This document shows positions 1 to 7,057 of a stretch of DNA of 11,409 nucleotides, piece after piece. The DNA comes from an uncultured Coprococcus sp. GTDB lineage: Bacteria > Bacillota > Clostridia > Lachnospirales > Lachnospiraceae. The notes beneath the pieces were generated by a model. That model saw only the letters and a list, made by a program, of their open reading frames with translations, was not told the DNA's origin and searched no databases. Positions within the stretch are counted from its first letter, which is position 1; each line of letters opens with the position of its first letter. The DNA is taken from contig USSH01000049.1 in NCBI GenBank assembly GCA_900557435.1, positions 1 through 11,409 on the forward strand, in the 5' to 3' direction. Position numbers and translations under genes: made by a program.

Positions 1-987
1 ACCACACTTCGTATCATAGCAGGTTTCGAGACTCCCACAGAGGGAAGCGTATATATAGAAGACAAGGATGTCACAGAGCTGGCACCGTACAACAGAGCGG
101 TCAACACCGTGTTTCAGAGTTACGCTCTCTTTCCGCATATGACAGTCTATGACAACATTGCATTTGGCTTGGTGGAAAAGAAGATGGACAAGAAAGAAAT
201 CAGGAAGAAGGTCATGGAGATGCTGGAACTCGTACAGCTCCATGGATTTGAGAAGAGGAAACCATCCCAGATGTCAGGTGGACAGAAACAGAGAGTTGCA
301 ATTGCCAGGGCACTGGTAAACTCACCGAAGGTACTGCTTCTTGATGAGCCGCTCGGAGCACTTGATCTGAAACTCAGAAAGCAGATGCAGGTGGAGCTCA
401 AGAGGCTGCAGAAGAAGCTGGGGATCACATTTGTGTATGTAACCCATGATCAGGAAGAGGCGCTTACCATGAGCGACAGGATAGCTGTCATGCATCAGGG
501 ACACTTCGAGCAGATCGGTACGGCAAAAGAGATATACGAGAACCCACAGACCAAATTTGTTGCAAGCTTCATAGGAGAGTCCAACATATTCGAGGCAAAT
601 GTTGACACCATAGAAGACACTACAGAAGGCACTGATCTTGGACTTACGATGGAGAATGGAAAGGTCAGAGCGAATGGCGAGGAATTTGTTAAGGAAGAGA
701 TCGTGTACATATCGGTACGTCCCGAAAATACGCATCTGTCAGACAAACCGGTGGATGGATTTACATTGAAAGGAATCGTCAAGGATCAGATCTATGTTGG
801 TTCGGTCCTTAAGACTATAGTGGAACTGCCAAATGGCAAGGAAGTCAAGGTCAACAATCATCCTGATGCCACGGTATATCCTGATGGCACGGCGGTGTCA
901 GTGTACTGGGATCCGGACAAGGCGGTTGTCATACACACCAAGGAGGATAAGATGTACGACGCCATAGAGGATGCAGTTCTTAAATGA
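1..987 (+). CDS. potA: Spermidine/putrescine-type ABC transporter ATP-binding protein, 5' partial
   Basis: This is the cytoplasmic ATPase that powers the importer whose permeases follow directly. The reading frame is open from base 1, so the gene starts upstream of the window and about 328 residues remain. The first visible residues, TTLRIIAGFE, are what normally follows the Walker A lysine, so Walker A itself is just outside. Counting from codon 1, the Q-loop (FQSYALFPHM) is near residue 39, the signature SGGQKQR at about 92, Walker B LLLDEPLGALD at about 112, and the switch histidine (VTHDQEEA) at about 149. The C-terminal part from about residue 190, with YISVRPENTHL, fits the TOBE domain of PotA/MalK-type ATPases. 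The visible part is complete in all expected motifs. The family is clear. Polyamine specificity is inferred from the neighbouring PotB, PotC and PotD homologues, and a related substrate is possible. Confidence 0.93.
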   Translation, partial: TTLRIIAGFETPTEGSVYIEDKDVTELAPYNRAVNTVFQSYALFPHMTVYDNIAFGLVEKKMDKKEIRKKVMEMLELVQLHGFEKRKPSQMSGGQKQRVAIARALVNSPKVLLLDEPLGALDLKLRKQMQVELKRLQKKLGITFVYVTHDQEEALTMSDRIAVMHQGHFEQIGTAKEIYENPQTKFVASFIGESNIFEANVDTIEDTTEGTDLGLTMENGKVRANGEEFVKEEIVYISVRPENTHLSDKPVDGFTLKGIVKDQIYVGSVLKTIVELPNGKEVKVNNHPDATVYPDGTAVSVYWDPDKAVVIHTKEDKMYDAIEDAVLK

Positions 988-1006
988 GAAATATCTGCGT
1001 GTAATG

Positions 1007-1030
1007 ATAACCGGATTAAGTTTCGGTTAT
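1007..1030 (+). promoter_or_regulatory. Stem-loop between potA and potB
   Basis: A perfect 7-base inverted repeat (ATAACCG at 1007-1013, CGGTTAT at 1024-1030) lies in the 59-base potA-potB gap and ends two bases before the potB Shine-Dalgarno sequence. A G-U and an A-U pair could extend it by two. No T tract follows, so it is not a typical terminator. It may affect translation of potB or mRNA processing; that role is inference. Confidence 0.35.
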
Positions 1031-1046
1031 GCAAGGAGGCTTTGCT

Positions 1047-1928
1047 ATGAGAGAAAAAAAGAAAAAGGAAAAAAAGAAAAAGGAGAAAAAGAACACTCTG
1101 CCGATATTGTGTATGGTTGGTCCAACATCCCTGTGGCTGTTGTTTTTCCTTCTCATCCCACTTATATATGTTGTGGTCATAAGTTTTATGACAAAGGGTG
1201 CATATGGCGGAGTTGTCGGCAAGTTCTCAATTGACAGTTATAAGAAGATATTTGATCCGCTGTATCTGACGGTCATGTGGAAGTCGATTGTCATGGCATT
1301 TGAGACAAGCGTGATATGTCTCATCATATCTTATCCATTTGCTTATATGCTGTGCAAGGTGCCGGACAAGATACGCGGAATGCTCACACTTCTCATCATG
1401 CTGCCATTCTGGGTAAATGGTCTTATCAGACTGAATGGATGGTCAAATATACTGAGAGACAGCGGCTTTGTAAATACAGTGTTGATGAAGATAGGAATTA
1501 CAGATCAGCCTATACAGATGATGTACTCGGAGGGGGCAGTCCTCTTCGGAATGGTGTACACTTTCTTCCCATTTATGGTACTGCCGCTCCAGAGCAGTAT
1601 ATCCAAATTGGATCACTCACTGGTTGAGGCGTCATACGATCTGGGAGCCAAAAAGACAAGGACATTTTTCAGAGTTATACTTCCGATGACACTTCCGGGA
1701 ATATTTGCAGGAACGATACAGGTATTCATACCGAGCCTTGGAGCATTTTTCATATCGGATGTCATGGGCGGCGGCAGCGCGGCATATCTTGGCAATCTGA
1801 TACAGAACCAGTTCCTTGTAGCGCGTAACTGGCCACTGGGCGCAGCGTTCTCGGTACTTCTGATCATCTTCACTCTGGTTGTGCTGAAGGCGTACAGCAA
1901 GGTGGGAGATCTGGATGATCTGGCATAA
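1047..1928 (+). CDS. potB: Spermidine/putrescine-type ABC transporter permease PotB
   Basis: This is one of two inner-membrane permease subunits of the importer. The start chosen is the ATG at 1047, because AAGGAGG at 1033-1039 sits seven bases upstream. An in-frame ATG at 1029 lies before that site and would give six more residues, so it is unlikely. The 293-residue product has a very basic N-terminus of repeated EKKKK units, then about six hydrophobic segments beginning with CMVGPTSLWLLFFLLIPLIYVVVI split over the first helix. The cytoplasmic EAA loop that contacts PotA is clear (VEASYDLGAKKTRTFFRVIL, followed by PMTLPG). Length and motif placement fit binding-protein-dependent permeases of the PotB/CysU type. 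The stop overlaps the ribosome binding site of the next gene, so the two are translated in close succession. Confidence 0.92.
   Translation: MREKKKKEKKKKEKKNTLPILCMVGPTSLWLLFFLLIPLIYVVVISFMTKGAYGGVVGKFSIDSYKKIFDPLYLTVMWKSIVMAFETSVICLIISYPFAYMLCKVPDKIRGMLTLLIMLPFWVNGLIRLNGWSNILRDSGFVNTVLMKIGITDQPIQMMYSEGAVLFGMVYTFFPFMVLPLQSSISKLDHSLVEASYDLGAKKTRTFFRVILPMTLPGIFAGTIQVFIPSLGAFFISDVMGGGSAAYLGNLIQNQFLVARNWPLGAAFSVLLIIFTLVVLKAYSKVGDLDDLA
1053..1083 (+). repeat. In-frame 15-base A-rich tandem repeat in the potB N-terminus
   Basis: Two perfect tandem copies of a 15-base unit (1054-1068 and 1069-1083), made of A7-G-A5-GG, encode two EKKKK pentapeptides and run into a partial third unit. Unit-number changes would stay in frame; slippage inside an A7 run would shift the frame seven to ten codons after the start. 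Confidence 0.8.
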
Positions 1929-1940
1929 GGAGGGATGGAT

Positions 1941-2771
1941 ATGAAGCGAAAAGAAAAGAAGAAGATGGGCGCGGGATCGATCATATTCATGGCACTTGTA
2001 TATCTGTTCCTGTACATGCCGGTATTTGTCATCATCCTGTTCTCATTCAACAAGAACAATACAAATATGGTGTTTGACGGATTCACATTAAAATGGTATC
2101 TGGAGGTGTTCCAGGGAGACTCGCTTCTGAAGAACTTCTGGCTTTCCATAGAGCTGGCGTTAGTGTCCATGGTCATATCAGTGGTTCTTGGAACCCTGGC
2201 AACCATAGGCCTTTACAGGTATGAGTTCAAGCTCAAGAAGTTCATCAACGGACTTCTGTACGTGCCGATAGTCATCCCGGAGCTTGTCATAGGACTTGCA
2301 TCCCTTGCATCATTTTCCAAGATGGGCATGACCATGGGATTTGCGACCATGGTGTTCGCACACGTTACATTCTGTCTGCCATTTGTCATCATCACACTGA
2401 GATCACGAATTGCGAATTTTGACAGCTCGATAGAGGAGGCAGCCATGGATCTCGGGGCAAATCAGTGGCATACGTTAAAGCGAGTCACCATTCCAATGCT
2501 GACACCTGGAATCATATCCGGAGCGCTGCTTTCCATCACACTCTCGATAGATGATGTAATAATCAGCTACTTTGTATCCGGAGCCGGGGATATCACATTC
2601 CCTATCAAGGTATACGGAATGGTCAGAGGCAAGATCACCACAAATGTATACGTAATATCAACTCTGATGATAGTCGGAATAGTTGTGATCTACCTCCTTG
2701 CGGGGGCACTTGGAAGGTTTATATCAAAGCGCAGGGAGATAAGAGACATCCGCAAGATAGATGCACAGTAA
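1941..2771 (+). CDS. potC: Spermidine/putrescine-type ABC transporter permease PotC
   Basis: This is the second permease subunit, expected to pair with PotB in the membrane. Two start codons are possible. The ATG at 1935 is only one base from the AAGGAGG at 1927-1933, whereas the ATG at 1941 has a seven-base spacing, so 1941 is preferred and gives 276 residues. The protein begins with a lysine-rich cytoplasmic tail (MKRKEKKKMG), then hydrophobic segments such as SIIFMALVYLFLYMPVFVII. The EAA loop is well conserved (IEEAAMDLGANQWHTLKRV, followed by TIPMLTPGIISG). The sequence SIDDVIISYF following it is typical of PotC/PotI. The ribosome binding site overlaps the potB stop codon, showing tight operon coupling. 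Its last codons are duplicated in the gap that follows. Confidence 0.92.
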   Translation: MKRKEKKKMGAGSIIFMALVYLFLYMPVFVIILFSFNKNNTNMVFDGFTLKWYLEVFQGDSLLKNFWLSIELALVSMVISVVLGTLATIGLYRYEFKLKKFINGLLYVPIVIPELVIGLASLASFSKMGMTMGFATMVFAHVTFCLPFVIITLRSRIANFDSSIEEAAMDLGANQWHTLKRVTIPMLTPGIISGALLSITLSIDDVIISYFVSGAGDITFPIKVYGMVRGKITTNVYVISTLMIVGIVVIYLLAGALGRFISKRREIRDIRKIDAQ

Positions 2772-2804
2772 TTCCGTAATATAGATGCACAGTAATTCGG
2801 GAAT
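2757..2804 (+). repeat. 24-base tandem duplication across the potC stop codon
   Basis: The sequence ATAGATGCACAGTAATTC occurs at 2757-2774 and again at 2781-2798. The full 24-base units (2757-2780, 2781-2804) differ at about two positions. The first copy contains the last codons and stop of potC; the second lies in the intergenic gap. It looks like a recent short tandem duplication. Confidence 0.8.
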
Positions 2805-2821
2805 ACAGAATATGTTCCGAA
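2796..2821 (+). other. Imperfect stem-loop between potC and the amidohydrolase gene
   Basis: TTCGGGAA at 2796-2803 can pair with TTCCGAA at 2815-2821 with one bulged G and an 11-base loop. No T tract follows. It may be a weak processing or stability hairpin in the 77-base gap; the evidence is only the pairing. Confidence 0.25.
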
Positions 2822-2848
2822 GACATATATGGCAAGGAGGCGTAACAA

Positions 2849-4525
2849 ATGGATGAAACGACAAAGATGACAGCAGACCTTATAGTGTATGGAAAAATCT
2901 ATACGGCGGACGGCAAACGCAGTCTGGCGCAGGCTATGGCGGTCACCGATGGAAAGATCATATACGTGGGCGACAGAGCCAGCGCAGAACGCTATGCAGG
3001 CGAAAACACTCAGGTTATAGAACGTGACAAAGGACTTGTGATACCGGGAATGACAGAAGGACATGCACACATATCAAGCACCACCGAGATAGTGTACGGT
3101 GTCAGCCTTGCAAATAAGGAGAACATAGACGATTATGTGACGGCGATAAAAGATTATATGGCGAGCCACCCTGATGAGAAGGTTGTGAGCGGTTCCGGTT
3201 TTGAAAATGGCGTATTTGGATCCTTGGGACCGACTGCTGACATACTGGATGACATATCGACGGATGTGCCGATGGTCATGATAAGCGAGGACCACCATTC
3301 ATATTGGGTGAACAGCAAAGCCATGGAACTTGTCGGGATTGATGAAACTACAGCTGAAGTTCCAAATGGTGTGATAGTGAGGTATCCGGGAACAAGCAGA
3401 CCAACGGGATGGTTCAAGGAGATGGCGGGCAATCTGTTCAGTGCGGTGCTGCCTGAGATGACTGCTGACAACTTTGCACATGCCATAGAATGTTATCAGG
3501 ATATAGCACTGTCAAATGGCGTCACAATAGCATTTGAGCCAATGTTTGACAAGAAACAGAACTATGACAGAAGATTTGCCGGATATGCAAAGCTTAACAG
3601 CGAGGGAAAACTGAAGGTGACATTCAGGGTAGGTTACACGCTAGAGCCTGTTGATGATGAGGACTATGTGTTTGCTGAACTTGCAAAGTATCATGAGAAG
3701 TTCTGGTATGTTCCTAAGATACAGGTGAATACGTTAAAGATATTCGCAGATGGAGTAGTGGAAGGTCATACAGCTTTTCTCAGAGATGATTACGCGGATG
3801 CCCCTGGAGATAAGGGTGAGCCGATGCTCAGCCAGGAGAGGACAAATGCGGCGGTGAAACGTGCTCTTGATGCGGGATATGATGTACATGCACACGCGAT
3901 CGGCGATGCTGCGATAGACGGGGTGCTGAATGCATATGAGTACGGACAGACAGAAACAGACAGGGATTACAGAAATGCCATAACACATCTTCAGGTCATG
4001 GTGCCGGAGCATGTGGACAGGATGAAGAGCCTTGGAGTGGTGGCAGTCACAAATCCATACTGGCACTTCAGAAACAGTGTGTATTATGACACTTTGGAGA
4101 AGCCATTTCTCGGAGAAGAAAGAGCCTCCAAGGAATACTATATGAGATCCATCACAGATGCTGGAATTGTCACAAGCTGTGCCAGCGACTTCCCTGTAAC
4201 GATTCCACCGAGAACCATGGATGCACTTCATCTCATGGTGAACAGAAAACAGCCCGGACATCCGGAGATGGAAGAGATGGGAACCGGCGAGACGATAAGT
4301 GTTGAGGATGGTCTTCAGGTACTCACATATGGCGGAGCATACCAGAACAGGCTTGAAAAGACAAAGGGTTCCCTTGAAACAGGCAAGGATGCCGATTTCG
4401 TATTGCTGGATTCGGACGTCCTTACTATCCCGAAGGAAGACATCTACAAGACACAGGTTATAGCCACTTATATAGGTGGTGAGAAAGTCTGGTCTTTGGG
4501 GACGGAGGTACCTGACCCCACTTAG
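2849..4525 (+). CDS. Amidohydrolase-3 family (YtcJ-like) metal-dependent hydrolase
   Basis: This 558-residue protein belongs to the amidohydrolase superfamily, whose YtcJ/NfdA-type members cleave amide or similar bonds with a metal centre. AAGGAGG at 2834-2840 lies eight bases before the ATG. An N-terminal beta region (LIVYGKIYTADGK) leads to the first metal motif GHAHIS (H72, H74). Further expected landmarks are KIFADG with K297, VHAHAIGDAAIDG with H347/H349, THLQ with H380, and SCASDFPV with the catalytic-type D447. The C-terminus returns to the beta domain (KGSLETGKDADFVLLD and ATYIGGEKVW). All metal ligands seem present, so the enzyme is probably active. No signal peptide is seen, so it acts in the cytoplasm. 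The last eight or nine residues (SLGTEVPDPT) are encoded by a REP-like repeat and are not part of the family fold. Its place between potC and potD suggests that it processes the imported compound. The actual substrate cannot be read from the sequence. Confidence 0.87.
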   Translation: MDETTKMTADLIVYGKIYTADGKRSLAQAMAVTDGKIIYVGDRASAERYAGENTQVIERDKGLVIPGMTEGHAHISSTTEIVYGVSLANKENIDDYVTAIKDYMASHPDEKVVSGSGFENGVFGSLGPTADILDDISTDVPMVMISEDHHSYWVNSKAMELVGIDETTAEVPNGVIVRYPGTSRPTGWFKEMAGNLFSAVLPEMTADNFAHAIECYQDIALSNGVTIAFEPMFDKKQNYDRRFAGYAKLNSEGKLKVTFRVGYTLEPVDDEDYVFAELAKYHEKFWYVPKIQVNTLKIFADGVVEGHTAFLRDDYADAPGDKGEPMLSQERTNAAVKRALDAGYDVHAHAIGDAAIDGVLNAYEYGQTETDRDYRNAITHLQVMVPEHVDRMKSLGVVAVTNPYWHFRNSVYYDTLEKPFLGEERASKEYYMRSITDAGIVTSCASDFPVTIPPRTMDALHLMVNRKQPGHPEMEEMGTGETISVEDGLQVLTYGGAYQNRLEKTKGSLETGKDADFVLLDSDVLTIPKEDIYKTQVIATYIGGEKVWSLGTEVPDPT

Positions 4526-4552
4526 CGTAGGGGGACGGAGGTGCCTGACCCC
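4498..4552 (+). repeat. Two REP-like GGGGACGGAGGTRCCTGACCCC repeats
   Basis: Two 22-base copies, at 4498-4519 and 4531-4552, differ at one base (TACC against TGCC) and are spaced 33 bases apart. Each starts with GGGG and ends with CCCC and can fold into an imperfect hairpin. Copy 1 contains the palindrome AGGTACCT. The first copy overlaps the 3' end of the amidohydrolase gene and supplies its last codons and, just after, its stop. From general knowledge, similar GGGGACGG...CCCC elements are dispersed in many Clostridia genomes and resemble the repeats moved by REP-associated tyrosine (IS200-like) transposases. No such transposase is in this window. Confidence 0.7.
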
Positions 4553-4636
4553 ATTCGGCGACTTAGGATCATGCAGGTCCGGTCTGGAAGTAAGAAAACG
4601 CTCCAGGCTGGTGTTCAATAAAAGGAGGAAATGACT

Positions 4637-5731
4637 ATGGTAAGAGGAAAAATCAAAAAAGTGATGGCTGCAGCACTTGCAGCGACAATGGTATTTACGA
4701 TGACAGCGTGTGGCAGCGATTCAGAAGAGAAAACTGCAGACGGATACGCAAAGGAGATATATCTGTACAACTGGTCAGAGTATATGAGTGAAGATGTTCT
4801 CAATAAATTTGAGGAGGAATATGGCATAAAGGTGGTTGAGACGACATTTGAGTCGAATGACGAGATGCTGGCAAAGCTCATGGCGGGAGGCGGATCAGAA
4901 TATGACATTGCAGTCCCTTCAAACTTCTACATAGAATCTATGAAGGCAAATGATCTGCTTGAGCCTCTGGACAAGAATGTGATCACAAATTATGACAATA
5001 TTGATGAGACTTACAGGACAATGCAGTGTGATCCTGATGGAGAGTACTGTGTTCCATATATGGGAACATCATGTGTATGGATCGCAAATAAAAAGATGCT
5101 GGATGACTATGGTATAGAGATCCACAAGATGGAAGATCTGAAGAATGATAATCTGAAGAATAATATTTTGCTTGTGGATGATTCCCAGGCTATTATGAGT
5201 GTAGGTCTGATGGGATGCGACCTTGACCCTACATCGGGCAACCTCGATGATATTGCAAAGGCAAAGGATTATATAAGTGAACTGAATCCTTATATCAAGG
5301 CATTTGCAGCGTCAACAGACACGAGGGACAGTATGGCAAAGGGAGAGGTAGCAGTTGCGCTCATGTACAGCGGCGAGGCACTCCAGGCGATGAAGGAGAA
5401 TCCGGATCTTGAGATAGTCATGGATGGTGAGCAGTGTTCACTTTCAATGGATACAATGGTTCTGCTCAAAGGCTCAAAGCACAAAGAGGAGGCAGAGCTG
5501 TTCCTTAACTTTATATTGAGACCTGACATATCCGCAGAGCTCACAAATGAATTCCAGTTCGTCTGTGCCAATAAGGCAGCAGTAGAATATCTGGATGATG
5601 ACCTGAAGAACAGTCCACTGTGTGTGCTTACAGATGATATGAAGAAGAGGATATTTATGATAAATACATTTGATGCAGATGCGATATCAGCTGAGACAGA
5701 TGCGGTCATGGAGATCAAATCTTCCAGATAG
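4637..5731 (+). CDS. potD: PotD-like extracellular solute-binding lipoprotein
   Basis: This is the substrate-binding lipoprotein expected to deliver ligand to PotBC. The ATG at 4637 is preferred because AAAGGAGG at 4621-4628 lies eight bases upstream; the in-frame ATG at 4631 is only two bases away. The 364-residue product has a basic, hydrophobic signal peptide and a lipobox (MTAC) with the lipidated cysteine at residue 25, followed by a charged linker. The mature part fits the PotD/PotF fold: LYNWSEYMSEDVLNKFEEEY, TTFESNDEMLAKLM, YDIAVPSNFYIE, and a C-terminal FLNFILRPDISAELTN. The W and Y of YNWSEY, the S of VPS and the D of SMDT match polyamine-binding positions of E. coli PotD as I recall them. 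Positions equal to E171, W229 and W255 seem replaced by A, Y and S, so the ligand may not be spermidine or putrescine. The gene follows the REP-like repeats after the amidohydrolase gene. Confidence 0.9.
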   Translation: MVRGKIKKVMAAALAATMVFTMTACGSDSEEKTADGYAKEIYLYNWSEYMSEDVLNKFEEEYGIKVVETTFESNDEMLAKLMAGGGSEYDIAVPSNFYIESMKANDLLEPLDKNVITNYDNIDETYRTMQCDPDGEYCVPYMGTSCVWIANKKMLDDYGIEIHKMEDLKNDNLKNNILLVDDSQAIMSVGLMGCDLDPTSGNLDDIAKAKDYISELNPYIKAFAASTDTRDSMAKGEVAVALMYSGEALQAMKENPDLEIVMDGEQCSLSMDTMVLLKGSKHKEEAELFLNFILRPDISAELTNEFQFVCANKAAVEYLDDDLKNSPLCVLTDDMKKRIFMINTFDADAISAETDAVMEIKSSR

Positions 5732-5740
5732 GAACAGCCT

Positions 5741-7033
5741 ATGGGATTGCAGAAGAAGATACGCGTAGATACATCTATAAAAAAGAAAAATGTGAAGCTC
5801 AATATAAAATATGCAATATTACAGATGATGTTCTGGACCTGTGCGGCATCTGCGTACGCATACCTCACGCAGATGCTGCAGTACAAAGGTTTTACGGATG
5901 GTCAGATAGGAGTAATAAATGCGGTAAAACTATTCTCAACTGTAGTGTTTCAGATAATCATAGGTGTATTTTCCGACCGGCATGCAGAACGTATCCAGTT
6001 AAAATATATTATCTCAGCGCTGACTGCTGTGGCACTGCTGTTGACATTTGTTTTTTATGAGTATAAATTATCGTTTGTACAGACAGTGATGCTGTTCATC
6101 GGATTTGGTGCAACATTTACATGCATATCACCGCTTATAGATTCCCTGTCCATAAAGTATATGAACGGCGGCAAAGATATCAACTACCCTTTATGCAGGG
6201 CAGCAGGCTCTTGCGCGTGGGCTGTGGCATGTGTGCTGTTTGGGGTGTTCTGTGACAGGTATGATGCGAACAGGCTTCTGATACTACAGATGCTGTTCAC
6301 CGCCGTGATGCTGGTGGTGCTGCTGATCATGGATGATACATCATCCAGCAGAGATCGCAAGTCTTTGGGCGTAGGAAAGAGAACAGCTGCAAATATCACG
6401 GAGACCCGGAAAACAGAGGTGCACACCACAGGATATCTGCTCACAACATACCCGAAGTACAGATGGTTTCTCATAGGTTCAGCGGTTATGTTCATGGGAT
6501 ATAATGTTGGAACGACATTCCTGATAAATGTGTTCGAACGCCTGGGTGGAAATAACTTTCATTATGGACTGGCTGAGTTCGTGATGGCGGTCAGTGAAGT
6601 CCCGTCGGCATTCCTGCTCATAAAATTCAGAAAGCGGATATCGCTTGACAAGATAATGCTGTGCTGTGCGGTGTTCATGACATTCAAGAACATGTTCGCA
6701 GCATTCTCGGACAATGTGTGGGTGATCGTTGTATCCCAGGGATGTGAGATGCTGGGATTTGGGTTGTTCTATTCCGGAAGTGTGTATCTTATAGAAGAGA
6801 TGCTGTCACCCGCTGATGTGGTGAAGGGAATGTCGTTGATAAATGCATTTACGGTGGGAGCCGGAGAGGGAATCGGAGCTCTGCTGTGTGGATGGATAAA
6901 CTCCAGATACGGACTTACAGTGCTCATGGATTCCAGCGTGGTGATAAGTGCAGTGTCCATTGTATGTATAGTGATCATGTGTCGTGCGACAAATGAGATT
7001 CACGGCAAAATAATAAAAACAGCTGATATATGA
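5741..7033 (+). CDS. Major facilitator superfamily transporter
   Basis: This 430-residue protein has about twelve hydrophobic segments in two groups of six, parted by a polar loop near residues 200-235 (around DDTSSSRDRK). The sequence GVFSDRHAERIQLKY, between helices 2 and 3, is the place of the MFS loop motif. The overall layout resembles the MFS_1-like/nucleoside-proton-symporter-like groups. The start lies nine bases after the potD stop. The only ribosome binding site is a weak AGGA at 5730-5733 inside that stop codon, so translation is probably coupled to potD. An MFS carrier beside a complete ABC importer could export a product of the pathway or import a second substrate. Direction and substrate are not visible in the sequence. 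Confidence 0.82.
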   Translation: MGLQKKIRVDTSIKKKNVKLNIKYAILQMMFWTCAASAYAYLTQMLQYKGFTDGQIGVINAVKLFSTVVFQIIIGVFSDRHAERIQLKYIISALTAVALLLTFVFYEYKLSFVQTVMLFIGFGATFTCISPLIDSLSIKYMNGGKDINYPLCRAAGSCAWAVACVLFGVFCDRYDANRLLILQMLFTAVMLVVLLIMDDTSSSRDRKSLGVGKRTAANITETRKTEVHTTGYLLTTYPKYRWFLIGSAVMFMGYNVGTTFLINVFERLGGNNFHYGLAEFVMAVSEVPSAFLLIKFRKRISLDKIMLCCAVFMTFKNMFAAFSDNVWVIVVSQGCEMLGFGLFYSGSVYLIEEMLSPADVVKGMSLINAFTVGAGEGIGALLCGWINSRYGLTVLMDSSVVISAVSIVCIVIMCRATNEIHGKIIKTADI

Positions 7034-7057
7034 CGAGAGAAAGGTTTGGTAAGGATT

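Noticed and set aside
1029..1046. Earlier ATG for potB, adding six residues
   Set aside because: The strong AAGGAGG lies inside this extension, so the ATG at 1047 is the one correctly spaced for it.
1050..1095. Poly-A region of potB as an actual frameshift or pseudogene
   Set aside because: The frame is intact through the whole repeat and the full permease follows, so the gene is read as functional.
4498..4552. REP-like repeats read as a rho-independent terminator between the hydrolase and potD
   Set aside because: The hairpins are imperfect and no T run follows either copy, so termination is not supported. An effect on mRNA stability remains possible.
4498..4552. Short direct repeats as a CRISPR array
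   Set aside because: Only two copies exist, the spacer is 11 bases, and there are no cas genes.
3734..4618. Long minus-strand open frame of 294 codons opposite the amidohydrolase
   Set aside because: It is antisense to a clear enzyme gene, and its translation is rich in C, H, R and S without family motifs, as expected for a shadow frame.
5290..5886. Minus-strand open frame of 198 codons over potD and the MFS gene
   Set aside because: It spans two real genes on the other strand and has a low-complexity, serine- and phenylalanine-rich translation with no promoter or ribosome site.
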